Part shown: positions 9,501-17,216 of the stretch, piece by piece
How positions within the stretch are numbered: position 1 is the stretch's first letter
How the letters are laid out: every line of letters begins with the position of its first letter
Source: Lingula anatina
Lineage: Eukaryota > Brachiopoda > Lingulata > Lingulida > Lingulidae
Direction of reading: 5' to 3'
NCBI RefSeq assembly: GCF_001039355.2
Contig: NW_019773541.1
Span: forward strand, 55,852 to 88,265
Length of the DNA stretch: 32,414 nucleotides
Position numbers and translations under genes: made by a program
Notes under the pieces: model-generated
The model's input: only the letters and a program-made list of their open reading frames with translations
Told to the model about the DNA's origin: nothing
The model's database searches: none

Positions 9501-12235
9501 TTCTTTATTCTTGATATGTTTTGTCCTCATACAAGCTACTATCATGATATAGGACATGCCCAATATATAGGTATTCTAATAAAAATGCCACTCTGCATAT
9601 TTTCCCCCACTTTTAAGTAAAGGTACTGTATCCTTTACAAAATATCAGATATCCACTCTCATACAGAACCTATCACTATATTACAATAGTGAAGAGAAAA
9701 AAATGAATATTTTGCTTGTAAGTTTTGGATTATCTTTGTTTGTAATCACCTTTACACATTTCAATGTGAATGAGGATCAATGATACAGCAATTACTTACT
9801 AAATTTGAAGAAAAATAAATTTTATTCATCTCACATCATATAAAGAATATTTTGATAACATCTCAACATAGACAATTAAGAAAGTCTTACAAATAAGATG
9901 TTTAATCAAAAGTTGATAGCAAAATCAGGTTTGCTTTTGTGAATGACAAAAAGCTAAATATCATGAAAAACAGAAATAAAAGGAATACATGGTGTTTGAA
10001 ATTTGTGGGTAATTACCAGCAATCATTGTGTCACCCACCTTCAAGACCATCTGATAATCCAAACACAGTTTCATCATCACTTTCCTCTGGGGTTAACATT
10101 CTGAAAGTACCATTCGTTGGATTGCAGGAATAACACAAATTGATGGTAATCAAGAAACAATTGGATTTGATGATTATTTTCTTTTGATTGAGTGATTCAT
10201 TATACAGTTAAAAGTGCAGATTTCATATCTGTTAAGATGAGTTGGCTATGACATTTAGGGCAAGTGCATTGCATAAAATTACATAAAAACAGGATCAATA
10301 TAAAAAGCTGTGCTTCTAATATTCTTGTCATTCAGTGTACATTTGGTAATTATAAAGGAAATCAAACTGATTGAGTAATAACAATACATACCACAAAGTA
10401 TCACTGATATGGTTTCATAAATTTTTTGCTAAAAATTATGCTTGAATTGGCATGCAATATGCACTTTGCAGGTCCATTCCACAGCATTTCAACCCTCTAC
10501 TCCGGGTCCAAAATATTTTCTCGCTCTAAAACTTTTAGACACTCTTTATCTTTCCAATACTGCTTATGAGAGAGAAGATGAGGTGCAACTGCTCTTTTTC
10601 TCTATTTCTGTTATCTGAGATATGAAGGGATGTAAAAGATTTGCACATTAATATATATGAAAAGCTATAGAGGGGAAAATACAGTGGAATAGCCCTGTAT
10701 TTAAGTACTGAGTAAGTTTGCCAACTACAGGGTAAACAGATATAATAATATACGGCCCTTGGCAATATCTGGACCAGATAACAATGAATCTTTTTGTTAT
10801 CAGTCAACCAGAAGCTTTTCACACATGTACACAATAGTACGTGCACATATGACTCTCTGTATATATACATTTTATACAAATAGTCAGGAGTTGCTGATAG
10901 TAACTCCTTGCTAACAGCAATATGTAACCAAGAAAAAATTCACTGAAATGACATCCTGCCACTCACCCTGCATACCACTCACCCTGCTCACAAACTTTTT
11001 AAATTTCTCCAAAGCAAATGTAGATTTGTAACTTTAAGATGAAGCAAATGGTTTTAAAAATAGCTTTTATCCACTTGCTACATCTCTTTTTATTAGTAAA
11101 ACATAATAATTACTTTTAACCATTCTTTTTTGTTGGTATTGTTTTGTACTATTTTATTTCATTTTAATTTATCTATTTGATTTTTCTTAAACCTGAGATG
11201 GCAAAACAGTTTCCATTTTATGTGCATTTTATAATATATATACAATGGTTGAATAAACTTTAAATTGTTATTATTCACAAAATAATTAAGCACCAATTAT
11301 TTCAATGAACAAAAACTTGGCTACTTATCATCATTTCATGGTCAGCACTCTATAAACAATACTACATTATAAATAAGTCACATTATACTTTGTCATTAAA
11401 TAATTTAAACAGACTACTGAAGAACATCATCTGAAATTCAATTCATAAACTGCTTATGTAGTTGTCAATTTTCAAGATGCAAAAAGATAACAATGTTTCA
11501 TAATTTCTACTTTATTAATTAATAGAAAAACCTAAAAAATGGAAATTAAATCACTGGTCAGTCATAAACTAAATTGTCAGTAACAAATACTAGATCTTAA
11601 GTAGATTCAAGTGCAATGCCACTATCCTTAACATAAATTAACACTCACCTGTATGGTCCATAAACATCTTTGTGGTGCATTAATGTTTGGAGACCAAACC
11701 GATGAATTAAAAAGATTTTGGTTTACAGTTCAGAAAGTACAGTATCAAATATCCTAATTGGACTTATTCCGAAAGGATGATGCACACGAAAATTTTGTCA
11801 TATAATTCTTAAGATATTAAAAAATTTCAAACTTTCATGATTTAGTATAGGTGATCAAACTTATGGATTGTGGTCCATGTCCTGTTCATTGAAAAAAAAA
11901 TATTCTCAAAACAAAACAGCCGGTGACCAACCACATTTTTGTTGAAAACTAAAATGGCAAACCTTCCCTACAGTGTCTACGAAAAAATTCTAAAATACAT
12001 TACTTTCCACAAATTTAGTCAAACTCTTACGAAGCCGCTTCCACTGTCAGTGTAATTACCATATGGCAACGACCTGGACTCGGTACTCGAGCAGGCTTAC
12101 GATTGATGATACTGATAGTAATATTACTAGACGGTACAAATAGTAAAAACGACTGAAAAACTTACGATCCCGTATTTCCGTAGACAATATCTCAACTGCT
12201 ACAGTGTCTAGGGTATTCTTAATATCTCCTTCCAT
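492..12235 (-). CDS. SLC15A: SLC15-family proton-coupled oligopeptide transporter (PEPT1/PEPT2-like), 3' end outside window
   Basis: Family members import di- and tripeptides with protons across the plasma membrane. Nineteen minus-strand exons (12166-12235, 9400-9473, 8881-8974, 8417-8558, 8070-8147, 7452-7551, 5399-5489, 4828-4908, 4397-4479, 3983-4066, 3678-3809, 3355-3393, 2845-2933, 2611-2692, 2242-2358, 1784-1989, 1149-1190, 934-1068, 492-618) join in frame, all with GT-AG borders, to 622 codons. Visible family marks: [10 protein letters not shown] (68-77, the ExxER proton/peptide motif), YH at 101-102 (His57 of PEPT1), GTGGIKPC (166-173), [10 protein letters not shown] (197-206, PTR2 signature), [12 protein letters not shown] (322-333) and PDQMQ (352-356). 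Residues 414-622 form the start of the large extracellular domain, with five N-glycosylation sequons. PEPT1/2 have about 710-730 residues, so roughly the last 100-150 codons, including the final membrane segments, lie left of the window. Odd point: the PEPT1 Arg282 position is His311. The family is certain; the paralogue (A1 or A2) is not. Confidence 0.95.
860..903. repeat. (A)44 homopolymer
   Basis: Forty-four consecutive A on the plus strand, inside the transporter intron next to exon 18. Length is likely to vary between alleles and to be uncertain in assembly. Confidence 0.97.
934..1068 (-). CDS. SLC15A: Transporter exon 18, extracellular domain (535-580)
   Basis: Encodes [20 protein letters not shown] and [10 protein letters not shown], with a sequon at Asn546. 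Acceptor TTTTCCAG; the donor is GGGGG|GTAAGA inside a six-G run, phase 2. A 44-nt A run (860-903) follows 30 nt into the intron. Confidence 0.87.
1149..1190 (-). CDS. SLC15A: Transporter exon 17, 42-nt micro-exon (521-535)
   Basis: Encodes [13 protein letters not shown] between TTTCAG and donor CAGT|GTATGT. The frame stays open beyond this donor but ends in a stop and leads into the next exon in the wrong frame, so an intron of 80 nt (1069-1148) is needed. Phase 2 in and out. Confidence 0.75.
1784..1989 (-). CDS. SLC15A: Transporter exon 16, extracellular domain (453-521)
   Basis: Sixty-eight codons plus two bases, hydrophilic, with the NYS sequon at Asn463, a [17 protein letters not shown] segment and the end KPKKGQALI. 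Acceptor TCTGTAG, donor TAAG|GTAAAT, phase 2 out. Confidence 0.88.
2242..2358 (-). CDS. SLC15A: Transporter exon 15, start of extracellular domain (414-452)
   Basis: Encodes the stretch with [19 protein letters not shown]; Asn438 (NIS) and Asn445 (NGT) are glycosylation sequons. Extracellular domains of this family diverge quickly, so assignment rests on position and phase (0 in and out). Confidence 0.9.
2611..2692 (-). CDS. SLC15A: Transporter exon 14, TM9 (386-413)
   Basis: Encodes [20 protein letters not shown] then IKID, matching the KKMAVGMVLASMAF region of PEPT1. Donor GAT|GTGAGT, phase 0 out. Marks the entry into the extracellular domain. Confidence 0.94.
2845..2933 (-). CDS. SLC15A: Transporter exon 13, TM8 (357-386)
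   Basis: Encodes [20 protein letters not shown] then CLDKCKIPN. Glu371 stands at the PEPT1 Asp341 position, the partner of Arg282 in mammals. Phase 0 in, phase 2 out. Confidence 0.95.
3169..3339. mobile_element. Small foldback/MITE-like element with imperfect terminal inverted repeats
   Basis: The left arm (GGCTGCATTCATTCAGAAC at 3169, GGTTCAAATATGACCAACCC near 3208-3227) reappears inverted on the right (GGGTCGCCATATTTGACCC near 3295-3313, TTCTGAATGGGGCC ending at 3339). The element is flanked by ATA on both sides (3166-3168 and 3340-3342). About 171 bp, no coding capacity. Inferred nonautonomous DNA element in the intron between exons 12 and 13. Confidence 0.55.
3355..3393 (-). CDS. SLC15A: Transporter exon 12, 39-nt micro-exon PDQMQ (344-356)
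   Basis: Thirteen codons, [13 protein letters not shown], between acceptor TTTAAG and donor CAG|GTAATA. The PDQMQ end is diagnostic of PEPT-type transporters. Phase 0 on both sides. Confidence 0.92.
3478..3510. repeat. (CAA)n microsatellite
   Basis: About eleven CAA units in the intron between exons 11 and 12. Confidence 0.95.
3584..3642. repeat. (TTTA)n microsatellite with interruptions
   Basis: TTTA units interrupted by ATTC and ATT units, in the intron between transporter exons 11 and 12. Confidence 0.93.
3678..3809 (-). CDS. SLC15A: Transporter exon 11, TM7 with [12 protein letters not shown] (300-343)
   Basis: Encodes the TM7 block ending [20 protein letters not shown]. Trp323 matches Trp294 of PEPT1. 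The residue twelve positions before it, Arg282 in PEPT1, is His311 here. Phase 0 in and out. Confidence 0.96.
3983..4066 (-). CDS. SLC15A: Transporter exon 10, cytoplasmic loop (272-299)
   Basis: Encodes [10 protein letters not shown] and [14 protein letters not shown], matching the AIKNRF...HWLDWA part of PEPT1. Phase 0 in and out; donor GAA|GTAAGC. Confidence 0.94.
4397..4479 (-). CDS. SLC15A: Transporter exon 9, end of TM6 and cytoplasmic loop (244-271)
   Basis: Encodes [20 protein letters not shown] then KVFKCIG, start of the large cytoplasmic loop between the two six-helix halves. Donor GGG|GTGAGT, phase 0. Confidence 0.94.
4828..4908 (-). CDS. SLC15A: Transporter exon 8, TM6 (217-244)
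   Basis: Encodes [18 protein letters not shown], matching the YPLAFGVPAALM region of PEPT1. Acceptor TTTTCAG, donor TTAT|GTGAGT, phase 1 in and out. Confidence 0.95.
5399..5489 (-). CDS. SLC15A: Transporter exon 7, TM5 and PTR2 signature (187-217)
   Basis: Encodes [20 protein letters not shown]. Tyr198 and Asn202 match Tyr167 and Asn171 of PEPT1, which contact bound peptide. Acceptor TTCCAG, donor AGAG|GTGAGC, phase 1 out. Confidence 0.96.
5749..6439. repeat. Two-copy tandem duplication, period 337 bp
   Basis: Copy 1 (5749-6085) and copy 2 (6086-6439) both begin GTGAAAAATTAAATTTTCAC and end CCTTGAAAATGCCA. They are highly similar; copy 2 carries an extra AAATAAATAAATAAA-like insertion near 6127-6150. 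Confidence 0.93.
6452..6837. repeat. Diverged two-copy tandem repeat, period about 192 bp
   Basis: GTTTATTTCCATTTTT occurs at 6469 and 6661, each followed by related sequence with ACACTTT and an AATTGAATCTGA-type end. The copies are clearly older than the 337-bp pair. Confidence 0.65.
6838..7300. repeat. Three-copy tandem repeat, period about 161 bp
   Basis: Units start near 6838, at 7001 and at 7162 with TGAAAAA(A)CAGCATAA and share ATGCTGATTTTCGAACTTGA and TGTGTTATCGGTG. Units 2 and 3 are nearly identical; unit 1 is diverged. Confidence 0.93.
7301..7394. repeat. GAC-rich tail with perfect 13-bp-arm hairpin
   Basis: A GC-rich run of GACGAC/GGCACC units (7309-7345) in otherwise A/T-rich DNA is followed by a 28-nt palindrome at 7357-7384: ATGTACAGACACA, TC, TGTGTCTGTACAT. 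GAC-rich tails ending in a hairpin are common on interspersed repeats of marine invertebrates, as I recall; the class here is not identified. Confidence 0.7.
7452..7551 (-). CDS. SLC15A: Transporter exon 6, TM4 and GTGGIKPC signature (153-186)
   Basis: Encodes [19 protein letters not shown], the most conserved POT-family stretch. Lys171 matches Lys140 of PEPT1 in the binding cavity. Phase 2 in, phase 0 out at CAG|GTACAG. Confidence 0.96.
8070..8147 (-). CDS. SLC15A: Transporter exon 5, TM3 (127-153)
   Basis: Encodes [20 protein letters not shown] followed by ALPPPE, aligning with the TM3 region of PEPT1. Acceptor TTTGCAG, donor AAAG|GTAAGC, phase 2 in and out. Confidence 0.93.
8417..8558 (-). 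CDS. SLC15A: Transporter exon 4, TM2 (80-127)
   Basis: Encodes [20 protein letters not shown] and GYLGKFK. His102 and Tyr109 match His57 and Tyr64 of PEPT1, the functionally essential pair in TM2. Acceptor TTTTCAG, donor CAA|GTAAGA, phase 2 out. Confidence 0.95.
8881..8974 (-). CDS. SLC15A: Transporter exon 3, TM1 with ExxER motif (49-80)
   Basis: Encodes [20 protein letters not shown]. Glu68, Glu71 and Arg72 match Glu23, Glu26 and Arg27 of human PEPT1, needed for proton coupling and substrate binding. Strong polypyrimidine acceptor; donor AAAA|GTGAGA, phase 1. Confidence 0.95.
9286..9330 (+). ncRNA. Hammerhead-ribozyme-like motif (Penelope-like element type)
   Basis: The plus strand shows CTGACGA (9292-9298), a stem II of GGCC/GG-A-CC with loop TCT (9299-9310), then GAAAC (9311-9315), and a three-pair stem III ACA/TGT ending TGTA (9314-9322). 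The cleavage site would lie between 9322 and 9323. Stem I can start with CC (9290-9291) against GG (9323-9324). This matches the CUGANGA...GAAA...UH core. A very short stem III is what has been described for hammerheads in Penelope-like retroelements. It lies in the intron between exons 2 and 3, antisense to the gene. Activity is unproven. Confidence 0.5.
9368..9386. repeat. (TA)n microsatellite
   Basis: Short TA run directly before the exon 2 donor region on the plus strand. Confidence 0.9.
9400..9473 (-). CDS. SLC15A: Transporter exon 2, lysine-rich N-terminal extension (24-48)
   Basis: Acceptor TTTTCTAG, donor AAG|GTAGGA; phase 1 in, phase 0 out. It encodes ACEs of Lys and Asn ending [10 protein letters not shown] just before membrane segment 1. 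This exon is needed to connect the phase-1 end of exon 1 with the phase-0 start of exon 3. Confidence 0.75.
9474..12165. other. First intron of the transporter gene (2.7 kb)
   Basis: A/T-rich, no supported exon. A stretch at 11645-11692 ends in a good-looking donor (CAG|GTGAGT, minus strand), but every frame upstream of it is closed and the surrounding phases already fit without it. Nothing else recognised. Confidence 0.6.
12166..12235 (-). CDS. SLC15A: Transporter exon 1, start codon and residues 1-24
   Basis: ATG at 12233-12235 opens [20 protein letters not shown] and the exon ends in phase 1 at GATC|GTAAGT. The phase matches exon 2 exactly. Acidic, soluble N-terminal segment facing the cytoplasm. 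No earlier in-frame coding exon was seen, but an upstream 5' UTR exon cannot be excluded. Confidence 0.75.
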
Positions 12236-12367
12236 GGCTGTATCTCTAATAGACTATTTTAAACCATTATAAGGGACGGCTGGATCTGCTGTTGTAGAGG
12301 CTGCTGTTTCACTCCGATCAACAAGTGTATTTAGTTGCAGATGACATAGCGGAAGCATTTGTAGGGG

Positions 12368-12381
12368 TGACCTTGACCTTG
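12368..12381 (-). promoter_or_regulatory. TCAAGGTCA-type nuclear receptor site upstream of the transporter
   Basis: Minus strand reads CAAGGTCAAGGTCA, two overlapping AGGTCA half-sites, the second with the TCA extension preferred by monomeric receptors of the NR5A and ERR types. It lies about 135 bp upstream of the start codon. Short motif; chance occurrence is possible. Confidence 0.3.
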
Positions 12382-12543
12382 CTCCTCCAAGCACATTCTT
12401 TTTTTGCTCCTCTAGCACATTTCCCAAACAAAATAGTTATTCGTATGGATCTACAGTTTACTTCCCCAAAGAGAATTAAATACGATGATAACAGTTTAAA
12501 CTGATTTTATTGATATATATATATTGATCTTCTTAATTTTTTG

Positions 12544-12569
12544 AAAAAAAAAAAAAAAAAAAAAAAAAA
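12544..12569. repeat. (A)26 homopolymer
   Basis: Uninterrupted A run on the plus strand between the two genes. Confidence 0.95.
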
Positions 12570-12656
12570 CGGTTTGTCTATACCACCATGACATAATAGA
12601 TCATACTTCAAGTCATTTGAATAAAAACGTGATAAGTTAATTTTTTGAAAATATAT

Positions 12657-12662
12657 TTTATT
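12657..12662 (-). terminator. Candidate poly(A) signal AATAAA for gene 2
   Basis: TTTATT on the plus strand is AATAAA in the gene 2 direction, about 1.1 kb after its stop codon. It is the only canonical hexamer noticed between the genes. A weaker ATTAAA at 13206-13211 is closer to the stop. Confidence 0.3.
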
Positions 12663-13500
12663 ATCTGCTTCAATATCCAGCATTAAAATATTTTAACAGT
12701 TCTCTATAAAATTTTTGTTTGGAAGCAAACTTATATCTATTTTGGTGAATAGCATTTGCATAAGCTGTAAAGGGAAAATGCCTGCACAAATTAAGTTAAA
12801 ATGGTTTAAGAAGAGGTCAATTTAGTGATAGTAATTTTCACTAACTTAAAGTATTAGTTGGGTTTAAATTGCTTTTTACATTTATATGGTATTTACCTTA
12901 AATAAATGCAACTACATATAAAAAACCTTACAATCACCTGATTGCAATACTTTCCTGTTTCATGACCATAAATACCTTGTGTACACAGATATTCCCAATT
13001 TTTCAGACACTATATTTGCTTGTATAATATTTGCATACAAAGAAACATGTAAAACATAGCAGTTTATACCTTTAACCATCAAAAATATATCATAAAATAG
13101 ATCCAGTAAAAGACTTCAAAATCAACAACTTCTCAAAATGCAATTCATACTTAAACTTAATCCCCTTTCACTGCAGTTGATTTTGACTCCAACTGCAAAT
13201 GAAAATTTAATTTCAATCATGAAAACCAAAGTATTGATGCTCATATGGCTTTCAAAAAATTATACAATTCTACATGTATACGTAAAATACAAAAACTATA
13301 CAAATACAATCTGACCTTGTACTTCAAAAACTACATACTGTATGATATATCACAGGTTAATAATGTTATTTAAAACTGTCATACAGTTCAACATTATTTA
13401 AACATTATTATCATGGTAGAAAAATTAAACAAAGGGAAGATGAAAAACCTTGTATTTCTCGTAAATGAGAGAACAGTTTCATTAGCTCTGTATGTATAAA

Positions 13501-13561
13501 TTCAAATTACTGTTTTTTCTTTTTACAAGCTCTTGATAAAAAGAAAAAACAGTAATTTGAA
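13501..13561. other. Perfect inverted repeat, 25-bp arms, 11-nt loop, in presumed 3' UTR of gene 2
   Basis: Left arm 13501-13525 starts TTCAAATTACTG and ends CTTTTTA; right arm 13537-13561 is its exact reverse complement; the spacer is CAAGCTCTTGA. It lies 207 nt after the gene 2 stop codon, so the mRNA would carry a 25-bp hairpin. No gene product can be assigned; a small inverted duplication is the simplest explanation. Confidence 0.9.
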
Positions 13562-13767
13562 CTTGTATTTCTATTTTTTCAATCTCCTCACCGTCGATAT
13601 CACATAAATTATGAACAGCATGACCATATATCCTTCTCTATTCCAATATTTTCAAATGCTGACTTACATTCACTACCATCCACTCCAATACTTGATAGAG
13701 TAAAACCATTTTTTTAACCATATTATCCATTCCTGCTTTTCAAAACATCTGTCAGTCAGATAAGGTT

Positions 13768-14020
13768 TCATAAATTATCCAGATTGTGTTTCTGTTTTTC
13801 AAAATCTGGTATATCAATTCCCAGCCACTGCAAAAGTTCATAATAAGACCAGACAAAAGCTCTGTTGATGTCCTGGGTGTGGTCCAGTCCACTAGCCTCC
13901 ACCTGGAGGCCACGATTAAACATCATCCTGGCCTCAAACTCAGCTTTTTTCCTTGCCATTTCCTCAGCATATTTTTGTGCAGCTTCCATTTGTTTCTGGA
14001 GCTCCTCTTCACGTTTGATT
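13768..14020 (-). CDS. Gene 2 last exon (1284-1367), C-terminal module and stop
   Basis: The charged helix ends near FEARMMFNRG. A compact tail follows: LQVEASGLDHTQDINRAFVW and SYYELLQWLGIDIPDF, then a polar end and TGA. The tail is aromatic and hydrophobic, unlike the rest, so it is probably a conserved folded or binding module. Acceptor TTTTTTAG, phase 2. Confidence 0.9.
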
Positions 14021-17000
14021 CTAAAAAAAATCAAAGCAGATAATTGAGGCATGTGTCAGACTTTAAAGAATGTATGTTATACATATGCTGTTTTCAATAA
14101 ACAGAAATCTGGATCTTATTTTTTAAAAACTTGAGGAACTAAATGAGTGTAATTACCATAGGTGATTTTGTAAGTTTCATATTTTGAACAGCATTTTAAT
14201 ATTTTTAATAAAATAATTTGATCAGTATTTTATTAAAATAATTCGGCATAGAATAGTTGTATATTACTCTATACTAGAGGCCAGTTGAGTGATGAAATTA
14301 ATTCCATGCAAAAATTTTGTCCTGTATAGAAGAAAAAAAATTACATGAATTAGCAAAAAACATCTGTGAATATCTAGTGAAATAGCAATCTGTTGCCCTG
14401 GTAGAGAGTTTTGAATATTACATTTCATGAAAAACTTACCTTTCTTCCTCTTCACGTTTAGCCCTCAGTTCTGCCTCTTCTTTCTTTTTCCTTTCATATT
14501 CTTCTCGCTCAGCTTCTGCCATAGTTGCCAACATTGCCTCCTCTTCAAGCCTAAGTCTTTCTTCTTCTTCTTGGCGTTGCCTTTCTAACTCTGCAAGATA
14601 AAAAAATGAAGTGAGCATGAAAAACTTATACATGTGTTCTTGACATTTTAAGTATGTCATTAAGTTAGAATTGATTTTTTACTTACTGGTAACTTGCTTA
14701 TGTTCTGCAAAAGATTGATCTATTGAGATGAAATAATATGCCTAGAATTACCTAACTTTGACATGTCATCGTAACAAGGCAACTATCTTCATGACATTAT
14801 TTCATCATATACATGTACCTTTCCGCTTTTCTTCCTCCAGTTTCTGCTTCTTTCTCATTTCTTCCAGTTTTCTAACATACTCTTCCTTCATTCTCTTTTC
14901 ACGGTCCATTTCTGCTAGGCGCCTTTTCTCAGCCTCCTTTTCCCTTTCCTCTGCCAGTCTTTCTTCTTCTTCAGCTTGTTCTTTCCGTAGTCTACAAAAG
15001 AAAACAATATTTCAAACATACATTGGCTACTGGTGTGTTATGATTTAGATCACAGTGAAAAGGAATTGCACAGTTTCTTCTTAACAGAGAGCATTAAAAT
15101 TTGTTTTCTGGCAGCATTAAGATGTCTGGTATGCATTTTGAAACTGACCTCCTTTATTTTGTTGAAAATTTACACTTCATTATGCTTTTTTTTTTTTTTT
15201 TTTTTTGCAGCTCCTTAATCCAAATAAAATTATGGTCTCATTCCGTTCCTTTCCAAAAATAATAGCACTTTAGACACTAAAGATGCCTAGGAAAATATTT
15301 AATTTACCTTATCTCTTCTTCTTTCCTTCTCCTTTCTTCTTCCATTTCTTTCCAAAGCTTTTCTTTAGCCTCCTGTGCTTCTTTCTCTTTCCGGATCTGT
15401 TCCTCACGTTCTTTCCTCTTTCTCTCCACTTCCTGTTTTCTTCGCTCACGGTCAGCTTGTCGTTTTCGTTCTCTGGCAGCTTTGTCTGTAACGTTCTTCA
15501 GCTGTACAGACTAAAACAAACATGGATCTTGATAACAAGAAGAAAATTGCATAGCTCTACAAGTACAAAGGTTGTGTCCCTATGCAGACTTTTTTTCAGT
15601 AACTGTTTTTGACCCATATCCCGTTTTCTTTAAGATAATGCTCATCAATCTTAGAAGTTTGGCACATATCCATTTGGCAGTATCACATATCTTGCCTTCT
15701 TACGTTATTTCTAAAATCCATAAATTCATAAATCAATATGTATGCCCAAAACATTTTATTTTACAAAGAAAAACAAAAAAATAATAAAAATACTATAAAA
15801 CAAATTTCATTTAATATGTTATAACATTTGCAGTAGATCAAAATAAAATTCAGACAAAGATGATACAGATATAAAACCCTAGTAACCATAGGCAATATAC
15901 AATACAAATATAAAAATACCGCATTCTCAAAAATATAATTCAAGGATAGAACAATACTAAAAAGAGAAAATCTATTCCTTAACTCTGCATTTCTCTATCT
16001 TTTAATAATTAATACAATTCCCAATCTATCTAAACTCTATTTTACACATATATAGGAAGAAAACCTCCAACCACAGAAAAGTGTCAGTTCTTGCTGAATA
16101 AAGATGAACAGTTCATCTCGACCTACCTCAGTCTCACTTCCACCCTCCTCCTCCTCCTCTGTCTTCTCAGTATGGATGGAGGACAGGACCCTGGACTTGG
16201 TCTCTGACTTCTCCTCTGGCTCTGGTGTGGCCTCAAACTCGTCCCGCACTATGATGAAGGACATTGAGCTCTCTGTGGTGGTGTGAGAAGGAGTGGGAGA
16301 CTCTGTGCCTGACTGCTACAAGAGAACATAAATATAATAAACTTTAGAATAGGTTACAATCAATTCTTGTATATCTTATTGTACAAAAAATATGATTTTG
16401 AAATGACATCATTCTGAAAAAAAGCACATGATTCAATGAGGATTGATGCAGTAATTCTACTTACTTTCTCTCCCTCCTCTGCCTTCACCTCCATTACTGT
16501 GGTAGGAGTGAGGGTTTTGGGTGGTTCATCTTCGTCTGCTTCCTCTACCTTCTTCTTTGCTTTAGACTTCTTTGCAGGTGCTGCTTCTTTCTTCTTTTTA
16601 CCTTTTGGAGCTGTCTTTTTAGCCTTGCTTACAACAGGCACTGAAGGTTTCTTTGGCTTCTTGGCATCTAAAATGAAGTATGTAATATGATATAATGAAG
16701 CTGTGCACATGTTTCTAGCATGGTCCAATCCATATTATTGATGAAAGAGATGCGACTTTTAGTGAGTTGTTTCATTACAAGCAATATTAGTTTATAAAAA
16801 CTATCAAATAAAACACGTTCATAAACTGTACATGATATAAATGCTGAAGAAAATCAAAGAAAATGTATAGTTTAAATATTCTGACAACTAACTCTTTAGG
16901 CAAAGCTGCAATTTTATCATTCATTGAAAATCTTCATTTGTGCCCACTTTTTAGCAAAACTATGGAGTCAATGGGAAAAGCAATAAGTCAATATCCAATA

Positions 17001-17180
17001 CTCTTTTGCAAAAAATCACAATATACGTAATGAGGCGAACGATATAAATAGCAAGATAAATTAGTCTGCATGAAGCATGGAAATTCATAATTCAAATTCA
17101 TAATTTTTAATCCATATTAGAATATATTAATACACTTTGCGATTTAATACAGAAAGCAACTGGTCCAGCAGGCAAATGTA

Positions 17181-17216
<36 letters not shown>

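Larger units (their letters stand above)
12236..13767. other. Intergenic interval: 3' UTR of gene 2 and promoter of gene 1
   Basis: No coding signal. From right to left it holds the stem-loop at 13501-13561, candidate poly(A) signals for gene 2 at 13206 and 12657, an A run at 12544-12569, and a less A/T-rich stretch (about 12240-12420) just upstream of the transporter ATG. Confidence 0.7.

Noticed and set aside
11640-11700. Possible extra transporter exon ending CAG|GTGAGT
   Set aside because: All three frames upstream are closed shortly before the donor, no convincing acceptor is present, and exons 1 and 2 already fit in phase.
14758-15612. Long Ser/Phe/Leu-rich plus-strand open frames opposite the charged-helix exons
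   Set aside because: They are antisense shadows of Glu/Lys-rich codons (GAA/AAG read as TTC/CTT). The minus-strand exons have splice sites and matching phases; the plus-strand frames do not.
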